From Boesenbergia rotunda (taxonomy: Eukaryota; Streptophyta; Magnoliopsida; Zingiberales; Zingiberaceae): a stretch of 64,000 bases of DNA. The stretch is taken from the NCBI GenBank assembly GCA_024364735.1, contig JAGFNQ010008723.1, positions 1 through 64,000 on the forward strand, given 5' to 3'. Below the pieces are notes generated by a model. It was not told the origin of the DNA. It saw nothing but the letters and a program-made list of their open reading frames with translations, and did no database searches. Position numbers and translations under genes: made by a program. This document shows, piece by piece, positions 34,694 through 45,626 of this stretch (position 1 is its first letter; every line of letters begins with the position of its first letter).

Positions 34694-35780
34694 CCAGGCG
34701 AAGGACTGCCTGGTACTGAAGACCTGGTGAAGGACAGCCAGGCACCTGGCGAAGGACTGCTGGGCAAAAGTCCAACCGGAGGAGCCAGTTGGCATCAGGT
34801 AAATTCTCCCGAGAGGAGTAGGTGAGGACGCGTTCCCCGCTGAGGGAACAGTAGGTGTCAGTTCGACCTAGGGTTCCATTTTGGAGACCCAAAGTCAGAA
34901 CCAAGATAGCTAAGGCTGTATAAAATTAATATAATATTGCTCTATGTTGTTTTGGACTAACCCTGGATGCAGGACCGAAGGAACGAGTATCTGCAGCTCA
35001 GAGAGCCTCAAAGGAGTGAGGCGGAAGCTGAGTAGGGCGCCCGGAGTGTCCCGGGCACCCCCAAGGTGAACACAAAACAAAGTAAAGCAAAATGAGCTTC
35101 GGCAGCTTATGGGCAGGGCGCCCCCTGCTCCCGGGCTCCCCGGATGGTCCGGGCGCCCCCAGTTGAAGCTAACGAAGCAGAACCCAGCGAAGCCAACGGA
35201 TAAGAGGAGACCCGGTCAACCCGGGCACCCCCAGCATTCCGGGCGCCCTCATCAAAGCCTGATCCCGAGTTTTAAGGGATCAGAGCTGACCGAGAGGGAA
35301 TCGGATCGGACTGACATGTGGGGGGGCGCCCCCGACGTTCCGGGCGCCCCCAGGGGCTATAAATAGGCCCTCGACCCCAAGGCTTCCAACAATCACTTCT
35401 TCCACCGCATTCACGCTCTTCTGCTCCTACGCTCTGCTCCAGAAACCTCCCGACTCGAGATACAAGCGCCGACGACGTCCTCCTGCTCTGAATAGACAAT
35501 CCACACTGGACGTCAGTAACGAAGAGCTTTCTTTAAAGTTTACATTACTATACTTGTAATTCAATCTTGTAAACTGGTTTTGCGAAAATATAGAATTGGC
35601 CGCAGAAAACGGTCAACGACCGTGGGCCTTGGAGTAGGAGCCGACCGCGACTCCGAACCAAGTAAAAAACTTGGTGTTTGCGTGTGTTTGTTTTACATTT
35701 CCGCTGCGTAATTTCTCTAACTATTAATCCGAACGTTTTACGATATTCACCCCCCCTCTATCGTTTCTCTCGATCCAACA

Positions 35781-35983
35781 GTACTAACCCTGGGGGATTG
35801 GGAACCAAGTAAAATCCGTTTGTCATCTGTGTCGTTTTATTTTTCATTATTTCTATTTTCTGCTGCGCACAAACTCTTTGTCTAGAAAGAACGAACATTG
35901 AAGTTTCCGATGAGTTTTCGGAAAATTTTTACAAGTCGATATTCACCCCCCCCCACCCTCTATCGACGGCACCGGTCCCCACA
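35781..35983 (+). repeat. E4 5' LTR, right end
   Basis: Begins with the GTACT duplicate and continues the interrupted LTR to CGGTCCCCACA, matching 41934-42131 of the 3' LTR, including the C-tract. Confidence 0.85.
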
Positions 35984-35985
35984 AG

Positions 35986-35997
35986 TGGTATCAAAGT
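35986..35997 (+). other. E4 primer-binding site, altered
   Basis: TGGTATCAAAGT differs from the canonical TGGTATCAGAGC at two of 12 positions. It may be decayed or use a different tRNA. Confidence 0.65.
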
Positions 35998-36090
35998 CTG
36001 GTCGCTCTTCACCGGACTAACAGCCGACGGAGCAAAGACGCCAGGAGTTGAGGGGGAGCCCAGGGGTGAATCAGGTATTTTTCTTTAATT

Positions 36091-36390
36091 ATGGTAAATT
36101 TTAAATTTCATATTACATGTTTCAAGTGTAGGGAGAGAGGACACTATAAAAATCAATGTCCTACTCGTAAGACTCAATCTTCACCACCGGCGGCAATGGA
36201 GGTACCAGCGCCAGGAGTCCGGAGGGACAGGAGTCACATCAAGTGCTTCAAATTTCAAAAGTACGGACACTACAAGAATCAGTGTCCATCCAAGGTACGA
36301 AAAGTTTATGTTTGTAAAAATTTTCAAATTCCTGCACAGTCGTATAGTAATGTTGATAATTTAGATAAGTTAGCTAATTTTTATGAATAA
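36091..36390 (+). CDS. E4 small ORF with twin zinc-knuckle motifs (99 aa)
   Basis: Two nucleocapsid-type motifs lie near residues 10-23 (CFKCRERGHYKNQC, intact CX2CX4HX4C) and 52-65 (CFKFQKYGHYKNQC, second Cys replaced by Phe). Nothing else of gag is recognisable. Zinc knuckles of this type bind retroelement RNA; that role here is inferred from family knowledge. It may be a relic of the gag nucleocapsid region, or a minimal RNA-binding protein. Translation is not shown. Confidence 0.6.
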   Translation: MVNFKFHITCFKCRERGHYKNQCPTRKTQSSPPAAMEVPAPGVRRDRSHIKCFKFQKYGHYKNQCPSKVRKVYVCKNFQIPAQSYSNVDNLDKLANFYE

Positions 36391-36485
36391 TTAGACTTTT
36401 TGCATAGTCAAATTAATATATTGCATGTCAAATTACCAAATGTAGATAATATTAAATTATTAGAAATTAACTCTTTAATCTTTAA

Positions 36486-37097
36486 CATCAATGCAACAAT
36501 TCTAGAATTAATTCAAATATTTTATCAAATAATGTTAAGGATAATAATACTTCTCATAATATTATTGATAATAATAAAATTAATATTAATCCTTTAACTT
36601 CGAATATTATTGAGGATATTCAAGATAATTATGAGAATTTTAAAGATAATTTTGAGGATATTCAAGATAATTCTAAGAATTTTAAAGATGATTTTGAGGA
36701 TATCAAAGATAATTTTGAGGATGCGAAGGATAATTCTGAGGATATTGAAAATAAAATCACTTTAGATAATGATTTAATTATTAATTTCTTGGACAATCTT
36801 GAATATTATTATAAAACACTAACTAGTAGCCCTGAAAACTATTCTACCTACTATGAAGATATAGAAGGATATAACTTTGATGATGAGGATGAGGAGGAAG
36901 ATAAATTTTTTAGAATGAAGGCTACAGTTAATAAAATCTACAAAAATTCAAACAAAGCAGAAGTGTTACATAAACTTGAGCAATTAAATGAAGATGAAAT
37001 AGTAGATAAGTCGGACATTTTTGAATTAATGAAAATGATGCAATTAAACCCACAAATATTAGTTAACCCAGAAATTTTGAAATCTAACTTTAACTAA
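36486..37097 (+). CDS. E4 acidic Asp/Asn-rich ORF (about 200 codons), unknown
   Basis: An open frame without a clear ATG start at its left edge runs to a TAA at 37095-37097. It has 11-residue repeats (NFKDNFEDIQD and relatives) at 36618-36750, then a strongly acidic patch (DDEDEEEDKFF) and a helical-looking C-terminus. I recognise no family. E2, E3 and E5 have no counterpart in this position except their short gag tail. AT-rich codon use makes chance openness possible. Confidence 0.4.
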   Translation, partial: HQCNNSRINSNILSNNVKDNNTSHNIIDNNKININPLTSNIIEDIQDNYENFKDNFEDIQDNSKNFKDDFEDIKDNFEDAKDNSEDIENKITLDNDLIINFLDNLEYYYKTLTSSPENYSTYYEDIEGYNFDDEDEEEDKFFRMKATVNKIYKNSNKAEVLHKLEQLNEDEIVDKSDIFELMKMMQLNPQILVNPEILKSNFN

Positions 37098-37340
37098 ATT
37101 AAATCTTAATTATGTTAACCTAAAATTAAATCTTAATTATTTTAACCTTAATTAAATCTTAATTATTGTAACCTTAATTAAAAGTTAATTATTTTAACTT
37201 AAAATTAAATCTTAACTATTTTAACCTTAATTAAATCTTTATTATTTAACCTAAATTAAATCTTAATTATTTTAACCTTAATTAAATCTTAATTATTTTT
37301 ACATAAATTAAATCTTAATTATTTTAACCTAAATTAAATA
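37098..37340 (+). repeat. AT-rich tandem array, E4
   Basis: Units based on AAATTAAATCTTAATTATTT and TAACCTT, about 30 bp. The array resumes on the far side of the MITE. Confidence 0.8.
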
Positions 37341-37551
37341 CGCGCTTGGTAAGCGGGTTTAGAAGGTGGGAATGGGAATGAAATTTATTTCATTCCCATT
37401 GATGATGCTTGGTATACGGGAATCGGAATCAAAATAAGGATATGATACCCTTGATTTCATAACCCACCCCCCACTAGGTTATCACTAAACCCATAAACCC
37501 ATCAATCAAACCCATTACCATTCTCATTGCCAAATTTATACCAAGCGCCCC
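37341..37551. mobile_element. small MITE-like element with inverted termini
   Basis: GCGCTTGGTA (37342-37351) and TACCAAGCGC (37539-37548) are perfect inverted termini of a ~210-bp non-coding stretch that breaks the AT-rich array. The terminal sequence resembles Tourist/PIF-Harbinger MITEs, but I could not define a clean 3-bp target duplication, so the superfamily is tentative. Confidence 0.65.
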
Positions 37552-38249
37552 CTAAATCTTAATTATTTTAACCTAAATTAAATCTTGATTATGTAATTAA
37601 ATTCTTAATTAATATAACTCCAATTAATCCTTAGTTAACTTAAATCCAATTAATTCTATAATTAATCCTTAAATAATTTTGATCTCTAATTAAATCTTAA
37701 CAACTTAAATTCAATTAAAACTTAAATTCAAAATAAAAAAACGTAATAACTTAAAATCAAATTAAATAAAATCTTACCCAACTGCAACAATCAATTTAAT
37801 AAAATTAAATATGTCAAAGTGGGTTGGCATATTCGCGGGTTCACACGTTATGTATCAAATCTAGAATTTGATATATTATTAGAAATTTAATTAAAAATGC
37901 CTAAATCTTAATTATTTTAACCTAAATTAAATCTTGATTATGTAATTAAATTCTTAATTAATATAACTCCAATTAATCCTTAGTTAACTTAAATCCAATT
38001 AATTCTATAATTAATCCTTAAATAATTTTGATCTCTAATTAAATCTTAACAACTTAAATTCAATTAAAACTTAAATTCAAAATAAAAAAATGTAATAACT
38101 TAAAATCAAATTAAATAAAATCTTACCCAACTGCAACAATCAATTTAATAAAATTAAATATGTCAAAGTGGGTTGGCATATTCGCGGGTTCACACGTTAT
38201 GTATCAAATCTAGAATTTGATATATTATTAGAAATTTAATTAAAAATGC
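37552..38249 (+). repeat. 349-bp direct tandem duplication in E4
   Basis: 37552-37900 and 37901-38249 are nearly identical; a single C/T difference (ACG versus ATG near 37741 and 38091) was noticed. The unit includes GTCAAAGTGGGTTGGCATAT, which recurs on the minus strand in E6 near 63580. Confidence 0.9.
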
Positions 38250-38352
38250 CTTGACTTGATTGAATCATGCATAAATGGCATGCTCATGCATTTTCTAATT
38301 TTTTTTTAAATATATGTCATGACATTCATGTTTAAATTTCTGCATGATTTAG

Positions 38353-38670
38353 AACGGTTAGTTAAGGACAAAAGACGTACTTGAAACTTGAACAACATAG
38401 TATTAGGTGGAGGTGAGATGATAGTACGTTAGGGAAGCCCTTCTAATAAGGTCAAGTGGGGTAAGGACCCTACTTGGCCTGATTAGTCTGGTGGAACTAG
38501 CCGAAGCTACCGATCCAAAACCTAAGCTAGTTAGACCAAAATTTCTCAAGAAGTAATTTGAAAATGAACTTTCGGTAAAAGGCTTTGTCAAGGAAGGGTT
38601 GTTACTCCAATAAGGCTACAACCAAAGAAGGTCTCTGTGCCTCGCCAAGACCTGGAAGCCAATTATCGAA
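38353..38670 (+). other. conserved non-coding block, E4 copy
   Basis: Collinear with E2, E3, E5 and E7. The small hairpin here reads ACC-aaagaa-GGT where others have GCC-aaagaa-GGC, a compensated change. Confidence 0.7.
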
Positions 38671-39029
38671 ACTCATTTTTAAATTACTATTTGATAAATT
38701 TGAATCCAACACAAGTTTTAATTAAATCTTAGATTTAGCAGTAATTCAAAGAAAAATTATTCATGCATCTCACAATACACCTATAAGGCAACCATGCTTG
38801 CTTGTACTGAGACATTTAGAATGGGTGAGATGTTAAGGACTAATAAATTGAAAGATGCTTTTCAAAATACTTAGGATATTTTTCTAAAAATCTATTTTCA
38901 AAATAATATTTCAACATAATAATATTTTTATGAATTTCATGCTTGCCTGATTGCTTATATATATAATACATTTTCAAAATTATATCTTTTCGAAAAATTG
39001 TTTGACCTACACACATAGACACAAACCTT

Positions 39030-39778
39030 TTAGGTCAACACTGAAGTCCCATAGGACACTTAGATAGAGTCAGACGGTGTCAAGTTCAGGGGGAGTGTGT
39101 CGTTTTCAATTCAAAAATCTTTTTCAAAAACTCTTATGCTTTAAAAATTATTATCTCAAGATACGTTTTCGAAAATTGTTTAGGAAACATATTATATTCT
39201 ATTCTTTCAAAAATTATTTGAAAATTATTTCTTTGAAAATTATCATACCATCAGTTTGATTTTGATATCTTTCGTTCAGAAACATTTTCTATTCTTTCAT
39301 TCAGAAATTGTTTTAAGTTACTCTTTTGATTTTGATAACCCCTAAAGACACATAGGGAGTCTTCTTCATGATCTACAAGAACTCCTAGGATTGTGTCAGA
39401 TTTAGAGGGAGTCTAAGTCAAAAGAAAGTAATTCTATTCTCTGACAATTGCTTTTCAAAATCATTAAATAATTCTTTTGGTCTGAATGAAACCCTAACAC
39501 TCAGAGGAAGATCACTTGTAGCCAACAAGCTTCCTAGGACTATGTCAAGTTTAGGGGGAGGTCAAATTAAAACAATTATTGAACATTTCAAAATACTATG
39601 TTTTTATATTTTCAAAAACATAAGTATTCTCCTTTCAAAATACTATCATTTTCAAAAACTTATCTTTTTTATGGAATTACTTTTGAAAATAATCTTACTT
39701 GAAGTTGGAGAATTTCCAGGACACTTAGGGAAATGACCTTGTAGTCAACAAGGTTTCCTAGGATTGTGTCAGACTGGA
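39030..39778 (+). other. four stem-loop modules, E4
   Basis: Modules at 39030-39095, 39338-39412, 39488-39560 and 39709-39778. The second pairs GGAGT with ACTCC across CTT..AAG; the third has GGAAG..CTTGT-agcca-ACAAG..CTTCC followed by TTTAGGGGGAG. Confidence 0.75.
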
Positions 39779-40732
39779 AAAGAAACCAAGTAAGTAAAAT
39801 ATTATGGTTCAAAACAAAATTTCATTAAAAAGACTTTATCTTGCGAAAATATTTTCAGTGCAAAATATTTTTCAAAATACTAATATTTGTTAAGTGTAAA
39901 ATATTTTTCAAAGCACTAATACTTTTTAAATACACAAATTTTTTCTATGTGAAAATCTTTCTAAGCACAAAATTGTTCTAAATGAAAATTTTACTAAGTG
40001 CAATATTTTTCTAAATGCAATATTTTCTAAGTGCAATTTTTTTTTAAAAGTACAAAAATATTTTAAGTGAAAAATATTTTTCAAAATACTAATATTTTTC
40101 TAAGTACAAAATATGTTTCCAAGTGCACAATACTTTTCATGTACAAAATATTTTTTTCATGTGCAATTTGAGTACTTAGTCTTTTTTCAAATTAGTACTT
40201 AGCTTTTCTCAAACAAAAAGGAGTTTCGAAATATTTTTATCAAAAGTTATATACTTTCAAAAAAAAATTCCTAAGTACTTTCAAAAGAAGAAAGAAAATA
40301 TCAAAAGTTATACACTTTCAAAAAAAATTCCTAAGTACTTTCAAAAGGAAAAGAAATTTTTCATGAAATTTTCATTGTTGATGCAAGTTTTTTTGTCATT
40401 TTTTTTTATGTATGACAAAGGGGGAGAAAGAGCTTAAGTTAGAAATTTTTTTCTCCCAAGGATCAAAGGTTAAATCAAAATGTTTTTCCAAGGAGAGAGC
40501 TTAAGTTAGAAATTTTTTTCTCCCAAGGATCAAAGGTTAAATCAAAATGTTTTTTCAAGGAGAGAGCTTAAGTTAGAAATTTTTTCTCTCCCAAGGATCA
40601 AAGTTTAAATCAAATGCTTTTTCAAGGATCAAAAACCTAGATTAATTTTTTCCAGTTTATCCCAATGATCATAACTTAACCCTTAAATCCAATCTAACTT
40701 AAGATATTGTCAAGCATCAAAAAGGGAGAGAT
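39779..40732 (+). other. E4 3' non-coding tail with a 67-bp tandem repeat
   Basis: T-rich imperfect repeats, no gene. From 40431 to about 40631 a 67-bp unit (AGCTTAAGTTAGAAATTTTT...) is repeated three times. The polypurine tract AAAAAGGGAGAGAT sits at the LTR edge. Confidence 0.7.
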
Positions 40733-42131
40733 TGTTGGTGCAAGATGCATCAGTGATGTCCTCCTCTATGTTTCAATGTTTAACAATATGCTTAAGTTAG
40801 TGATACATTGAACAAGGTAAGGGTGAGTCAAGAAATCAGTACCAAAGTGAAGAAAAGTCCTAGTTAACCTAGGCAATAAGTCTTGGTTCGAAGAATTGGG
40901 CACTAAGTCCTGATCATGGATTGGGCACTAAATCCTGGCCGCGGGTTGGGCACCTAAGACCTGACCGAGGGTTAGGCATGAAGTCCTGATTCGAGGAATT
41001 GGGCAATAAGTCCTGGCCAAGGACTGGGCACCGAAGTTCTGACATAGGGTTGGGCAATAAGTCCTGGTCATAGACTAGGCATGAAGTCTTGATTCGAGAA
41101 ATTGGGCAATAAGTCCTGGTCGAGAGCTGAGCACCGAAGTCTTGGTGAAAGCTGGGCAATAAGTCCTGGTCATAAGATTGGGCAAAAGTCCAACCGGTGC
41201 AGCCGGTTGGCAAACTTTTCCTGAGAGGAGTAGGTGAAAGGCATGTTCCCCTGGAAGGAACATTGGCATCGATTCGAACTAGGATTTCACGGAAATCCGA
41301 AGTCAGAACCAATTCGTTAAGGATAAGAATATATATGTGCTTGTCTTGTGTTTGTATATCTTGCAAGTACCTAGAATTGGAGGCAAAGCAGGCAAACAAA
41401 CACACAAAGCAGCTGGAAGGCTGCTCCTGGGCGCCTGAATGGATACAGGCACCCAAGAGCATTCAGGCGCCCTGGATGCCAGGCACCTGAATGAATCAGG
41501 CACCCAATAAGCTCCTAGGTGGATGAAGGTTTTATCAGCTTCGCGAAGATCGCAATTTGGATGGATTTTTTACCGCAACTGAGGCGCCCCATAGCAACAC
41601 AGGCGCACAATAAGAGGCTATATAAAGGGGTTCGACCCCTCAACTCAAAACACCAATCACAACGACATTCTAAGTATTCTGTGAGAAGAAAATGTGCTAG
41701 AGACGAAGCTTTGCGACCAAGGAGGCTCCAGGAGGAAGTGCGTGGTACTTCGGAGTTCCAGATCGGCCGGGATCGTCGACTCTTGTTTGGTTTGAGTTTA
41801 TTTAACGAAGTTAATTTTTAGTTATCTCTTGTGATTGTAACTCAACTGTAAGACAGGTTTCTCCGCCTCCGAAAAGTCCTGAAAGGAGACCATTAGTGGA
41901 CGGGCGCTTCTCATGCTTAGGCCTTGGACGTACTGATGCTGAGGGGTTGGAAACCAAGTAAAACCCGCTTATCATCTGTGTCGTTTTATTTTTCATTATT
42001 TCTATTTTCTGCTGCGCACTAACTCTTTGTCTAGAAAGAATGAACATCGAAGTTTCCAACAAGTTTCTGGAAAATTTTTACAAGTCGATATTCACCCCTA
42101 TCCCCCTCTATCGACGGCACCGGTCCCCACA
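40733..42131 (+). repeat. E4 3' LTR (1399 bp)
   Basis: Starts TGTTGGTGCAAGATGC and ends CGGTCCCCACA. Instead of the GAAGGACT-loop array it has looser AAGTCCTGG..GGGCA units (40850-41185), closed by a perfect 8-bp hairpin CCAACCGG-tgcag-CCGGTTGG (41191-41211). Promoter motifs are GGCGCCTGAATG variants and TATATAAAG near 41620. Confidence 0.88.
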
Positions 42132-42267
42132 TTAAATAGGACTTTGTTTTACCTTGAATCGGATTTCTTGACTAACCCTTCCTTTGTCTAGTGTATCACT
42201 AGCTTAAGCATATTGTTAAACATTGAAACACTAGAGGAGGACATCACCAATGCATCTTGCACCAACA
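42132..42267 (-). repeat. E6 3' LTR, first 136 bp
   Basis: On the minus strand it starts TGTTGGTGCAAGATGCAT and is similar to the first part of the E4 3' LTR (40733-40870). Confidence 0.82.
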
Positions 42268-44237
42268 ATCTCCCCCTTTTTGATGTTTGACAATATCTTA
42301 AGTTAGACTGAATTTAAGGGTTAAGTTATTATCCTTGGGATAAAATGGAAAAATTTTCTAACTTAAGCTTCTCTCTCCCCCTTTGTCATACATAAAAAAA
42401 ATCTTGCGCCAACAATGAAAATTTTTCTTCTCTTTTTGAAAGTACTTAGGATAATTCTTTGAAATCATATAATTTTTTATAAAACATTTCAAAACTCTAC
42501 CCTTTTTATTTGAAAAAGACTAAGTACTAGTTTGTAAAGTATTATAAAAGAACCAAATATTTAAATTGCACCTAAAAAATATTTTGTACTTTGAAAAATA
42601 TAATTTTTGAACTTAGAAGAAATTTGTACTTAGAAAAGATTTTCATTTAGAAAAAAATTTGCACTTAGAAAAGAGTTGCACTTAGAAAAGATTTTCACTT
42701 AGAAAAATATTGTGCATTTAAAAAGTATTCGTACTTTGAAACATATTTTTCACTTTAAAATATTTTTAAAAAAAAATCTTTTTAATAAAATTTTGTTGTG
42801 AAAACATAATATTTTACTTGACTTGGTTTCTTTTCCAGTTTGACACAATCCTAGGAAACCTTGTTAACTACAAGGTAATTTCCTTAAGTGTCCTAAAAAT
42901 TCTTCGAACTCAAGTAAACATTATTTCAAATCGATTCAAAAGTCAAAAAGATTTTCAAAATAAGCTTTTTGAAGTTAATATTTTCAAAAGTCTTTATTTT
43001 TGAATAGATATTGTATAATTTTGAAGATGAGTTTTAAACAAAAGATAATATTATGTTTTCAGAACGAATTTGAAAATACAGTGTATGAAAACATAATACT
43101 TTTTGAAACTTTTAACATTTCTTTTAATTTGACCTCCCCCTAAGCTTGACCCATTCCTAGGAAGCTTGTTGACTACAAGTGATCTTCCTCTGAGTCTTAG
43201 GATTTGATTCAAACTAAAAAAAATTATGTAATAACTTTGAACAACAATCGTCAAAAATAAAATTAATCACTTTTGACTTAGACTCCCACTAAATCTAACA
43301 CAATTCTAGGAGTTCTTGTAGATCATGAAGAAGACACCCTATGTGTCTTTAGGGTTTATCAAAATCAAAAGAGCAATAAGTACAATGCATTTTGAAATAG
43401 TATGATAAAAGACATAATTTAACAAATATTTCGAAGGATAAAATGAGTATTTAAGACAATTTTCAAAAAACACATTTTGAAATGATAGTAATTTTTAAAG
43501 CACAGTTTTCGAGAGACATTTTGAAATGATAGTATAATAATTTTTCAACGAAATTGTTTCGAAAAGGATATAATACGATTTTTTGAAAGATCTGAATTTT
43601 CAAAAAATATATAACTTTTAAAAGAATAAAAACACTCCCCCTGTACCCGACACCGTCTGACTCTATCTAAGTGTCTTAAGGGACTTTAGTGTTGACCTAA
43701 AAAGGTTTGTGTCTAAGAGTGTAGGTCAAATAATTTTTCGAAATGATATAATTTTTGAAAATGTAATATATATATATATATAAGCAATAAGGCAATCATA
43801 AAATTCATAAAAATATTATTATGCTGAAACATTATTTTGAAACTAAATTTTTAGGAAAATATTCTAAGGATTTTGAAAATATTTTTGAAAAACATCTGTC
43901 AATTAATTAGTCCTTAACATCTCACTCATTCTAAATGTCTCAATACAAGCAAGCATGGTTGCCTTATGAGTGTACTATGAGATGCTTGAATAATTTTTCT
44001 CAATTTATTTATAGACTGGTTAACCTTGAGTTAGATTTGAGTTTAATCAATTCGTAAATTAAAAGTAGATTTCAATAATCGACTTCCAGGTCTTGGCGAG
44101 GCACAGAGGCCTTCTTTGGTCGTAGCCTTATTGGATCATCAACCCTTTCCTTAGACAAAGCCTTTTAATGAAATAACACCTTTATTTTACTTTTTGAAAA
44201 ATTCTGGTCTAACTAGTCTAGAATGTGGCGAGATAGT
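42268..44237 (-). other. E6 3' half: polypurine tract, four modules, part of conserved block
   Basis: On the minus strand: conserved block (44083-44237), module-like stem-loops near 43634-43700, 43275-43355, 43131-43205 and 42835-42905, T-rich tail, and polypurine tract AAAAAGGGGGAGAT (42268-42281). No gene. Confidence 0.72.
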
Positions 44238-45576
44238 TGTTGGGGCAGACAGCACCCAAGTCAAACCTGTGTTTTGATAAATGGCAAAGGGTTCAAAAGT
44301 TAAGTCTTATTTGTTTTCTAACATGCTACGTAAGTGTGCAGATTCAAGACCTAGCAAAGGACTGCTAGGCACCTGGCGAAGGACTGCCAGGATACAAGAC
44401 CTAGCGAAGGACTGCTAGGCACCTGGCGAAGGAATGCCAGGAGACAAAGACCTAGCGAAGGGCTACTAGGCACCAGGCAAAGGACATCTTGGATCTGAAG
44501 ACCTAGCGAAGGAATGCTAGGCACCAGGCGAAGGACAGCTTGGTACTGAAGACCTGGCGAAGGACTGTTGGGCAAAAGTCCAACCGGAGGAGCCGGTTGG
44601 CGACAGGTAAACTCTCCTGAGGAGTAGGTGAGGACGCGTTCCCCGTTGAGGGAACAGTAGGCGTCGGTTCGACCTAGGGATCCATTTTGGAAACCCAAAG
44701 TCAGAACCAAGACAGCTAAGGCTGTATAAAACTAACAACTTACTGCTTTATGTTGTTTCTTGGACTAACCCTGGATGCAGGACCGAAGGAACGAGTGTCT
44801 GCAGCTCAGAGAGCCTCAAAGGAGTGAGGCAGCAGCTGAGTAGGGTGCCCTGAGTGTCCCGGGCGCCCCCAAGGTGAACACAAAATAGATGAAGCAAAAG
44901 GAGCTTCGGCTGAATACTGGCGGGGCGCCCCCAGCAGCCAGGGCGCCCCGCGCTTGAACTCACCGAGGAGGATAAGCCTCATCCAGCCGAAACTCACGCT
45001 GAAAAGGTCAGCCAGGGCGCCCTCTGCTTCTCGGGCGCCCCTGTCAAGGATTTATCCCGATTTTGAAGGGATAACTCGCTGACCACGAAGTAAGCGGATC
45101 ACAGGCCACATGGAGGGCACCCCCGTGCTCCCGGGCGCCCTCAGAACCCTATAAAAGGCCCTCGACCCCTCAAGCTTCGACACAACTTCTTCCAACACTG
45201 TGACGTTCTTCTGCTCTTGCGCTTCGCTCCAGAAACCTCCCAACTCGACACGAAAGCGCCGACGACGTCCCTCTGCTCCGAGAAACATCCCATATCGGAC
45301 GTCGGTAATGAAGAACCAATTTTTCTTTTCTGTTATACTACTACTGTACTACAACTGTAATCTTTTGTAAGAATCTTTGCGCGATTATAGAATTACCCTC
45401 AGTAAACGGTCAACGACCGTTGGCCTTGGAGTAGGAGTCGACCCAGGCTCCGAACCAAGTAAAAATACCTGTGTTTGTGATTGTTTATTTATTCCGCTGC
45501 GTACTTGCTCTAATATTATTCCGAAAAGTTTTTTAACGATATTCACCCCCCCTCTATCGTTTCTCTCGATCCAACA
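44238..45576 (+). repeat. E7 5' LTR (1339 bp)
   Basis: Starts TGTTGGGGCAGAC, ends GATCCAACA. Order as in E3 and E5: hairpin array, paired GGGCGCCC palindromes (about 44840-45140), TATAAAA near 45151, ACGGTC-AAC-GACCGT (45406-45420), C-tract. Confidence 0.94.
44350..44600 (+). repeat. hairpin array, E7 5' LTR (about 9 units)
   Basis: CCTAGC/GCTAGG, CCTGGC/GCCAGG and CCAGGC/GCTTGG stems with GAAGGACT-type loops, closed by CCAACCGG-aggag-CCGGTTGG at 44580-44600. Confidence 0.85.
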
Positions 45577-45578
45577 AG

Positions 45579-45626
45579 TGGTATCAGAGCGGGGAAGCTC
45601 AAATTTGGTGCAACCACCAATTTGAG
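45579..45626 (+). other. E7 primer-binding site and adjacent hairpin
   Basis: TGGTATCAGAGC at 45579-45590 and CTCAAATTTGGTG / CACCAATTTGAG at 45598-45626. Confidence 0.86.

Larger units (their letters stand above)
24258..35780 (+). mobile_element. E5: complete non-autonomous copia derivative, TSD GTACT
   Basis: LTRs 24258-25840 and 30562-35780 (the latter holding L2) flank PBS, gag-like pseudogene, conserved block, AT array, modules and polypurine tract. The 5-bp duplication GTACT (24253-24257 and 35781-35785) is perfect, and the E4 LTR reads through once E5 and one duplicate are removed. Without L2 it is about 8.27 kb. No pol. Confidence 0.92.
30562..35780 (+). repeat. E5 3' LTR, interrupted by L2
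   Basis: 30562-31448 and 34694-35780 together match the 5' LTR, with a longer hairpin array. Promoter palindromes lie about 35036-35352, TATAAATA at about 35359 and the downstream hairpin at 35609-35623. Confidence 0.92.
23075..42131 (+). mobile_element. E4: non-autonomous copia derivative, 5' LTR split by E5
   Basis: E4 consists of 23075-24257 plus 35781-42131; the 11.5 kb between is E5. The 3' LTR starts TGTTGGTGCAAG (40733) and ends CGGTCCCCACA (42131), the same ending as the 5' LTR remnant at 35983. The interior has a zinc-knuckle ORF, an acidic ORF, an AT-rich array, a MITE, a tandem duplication, the conserved block and four modules, but no pol. The first part of its 5' LTR is not E4-like (chimeric). 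Confidence 0.82.
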
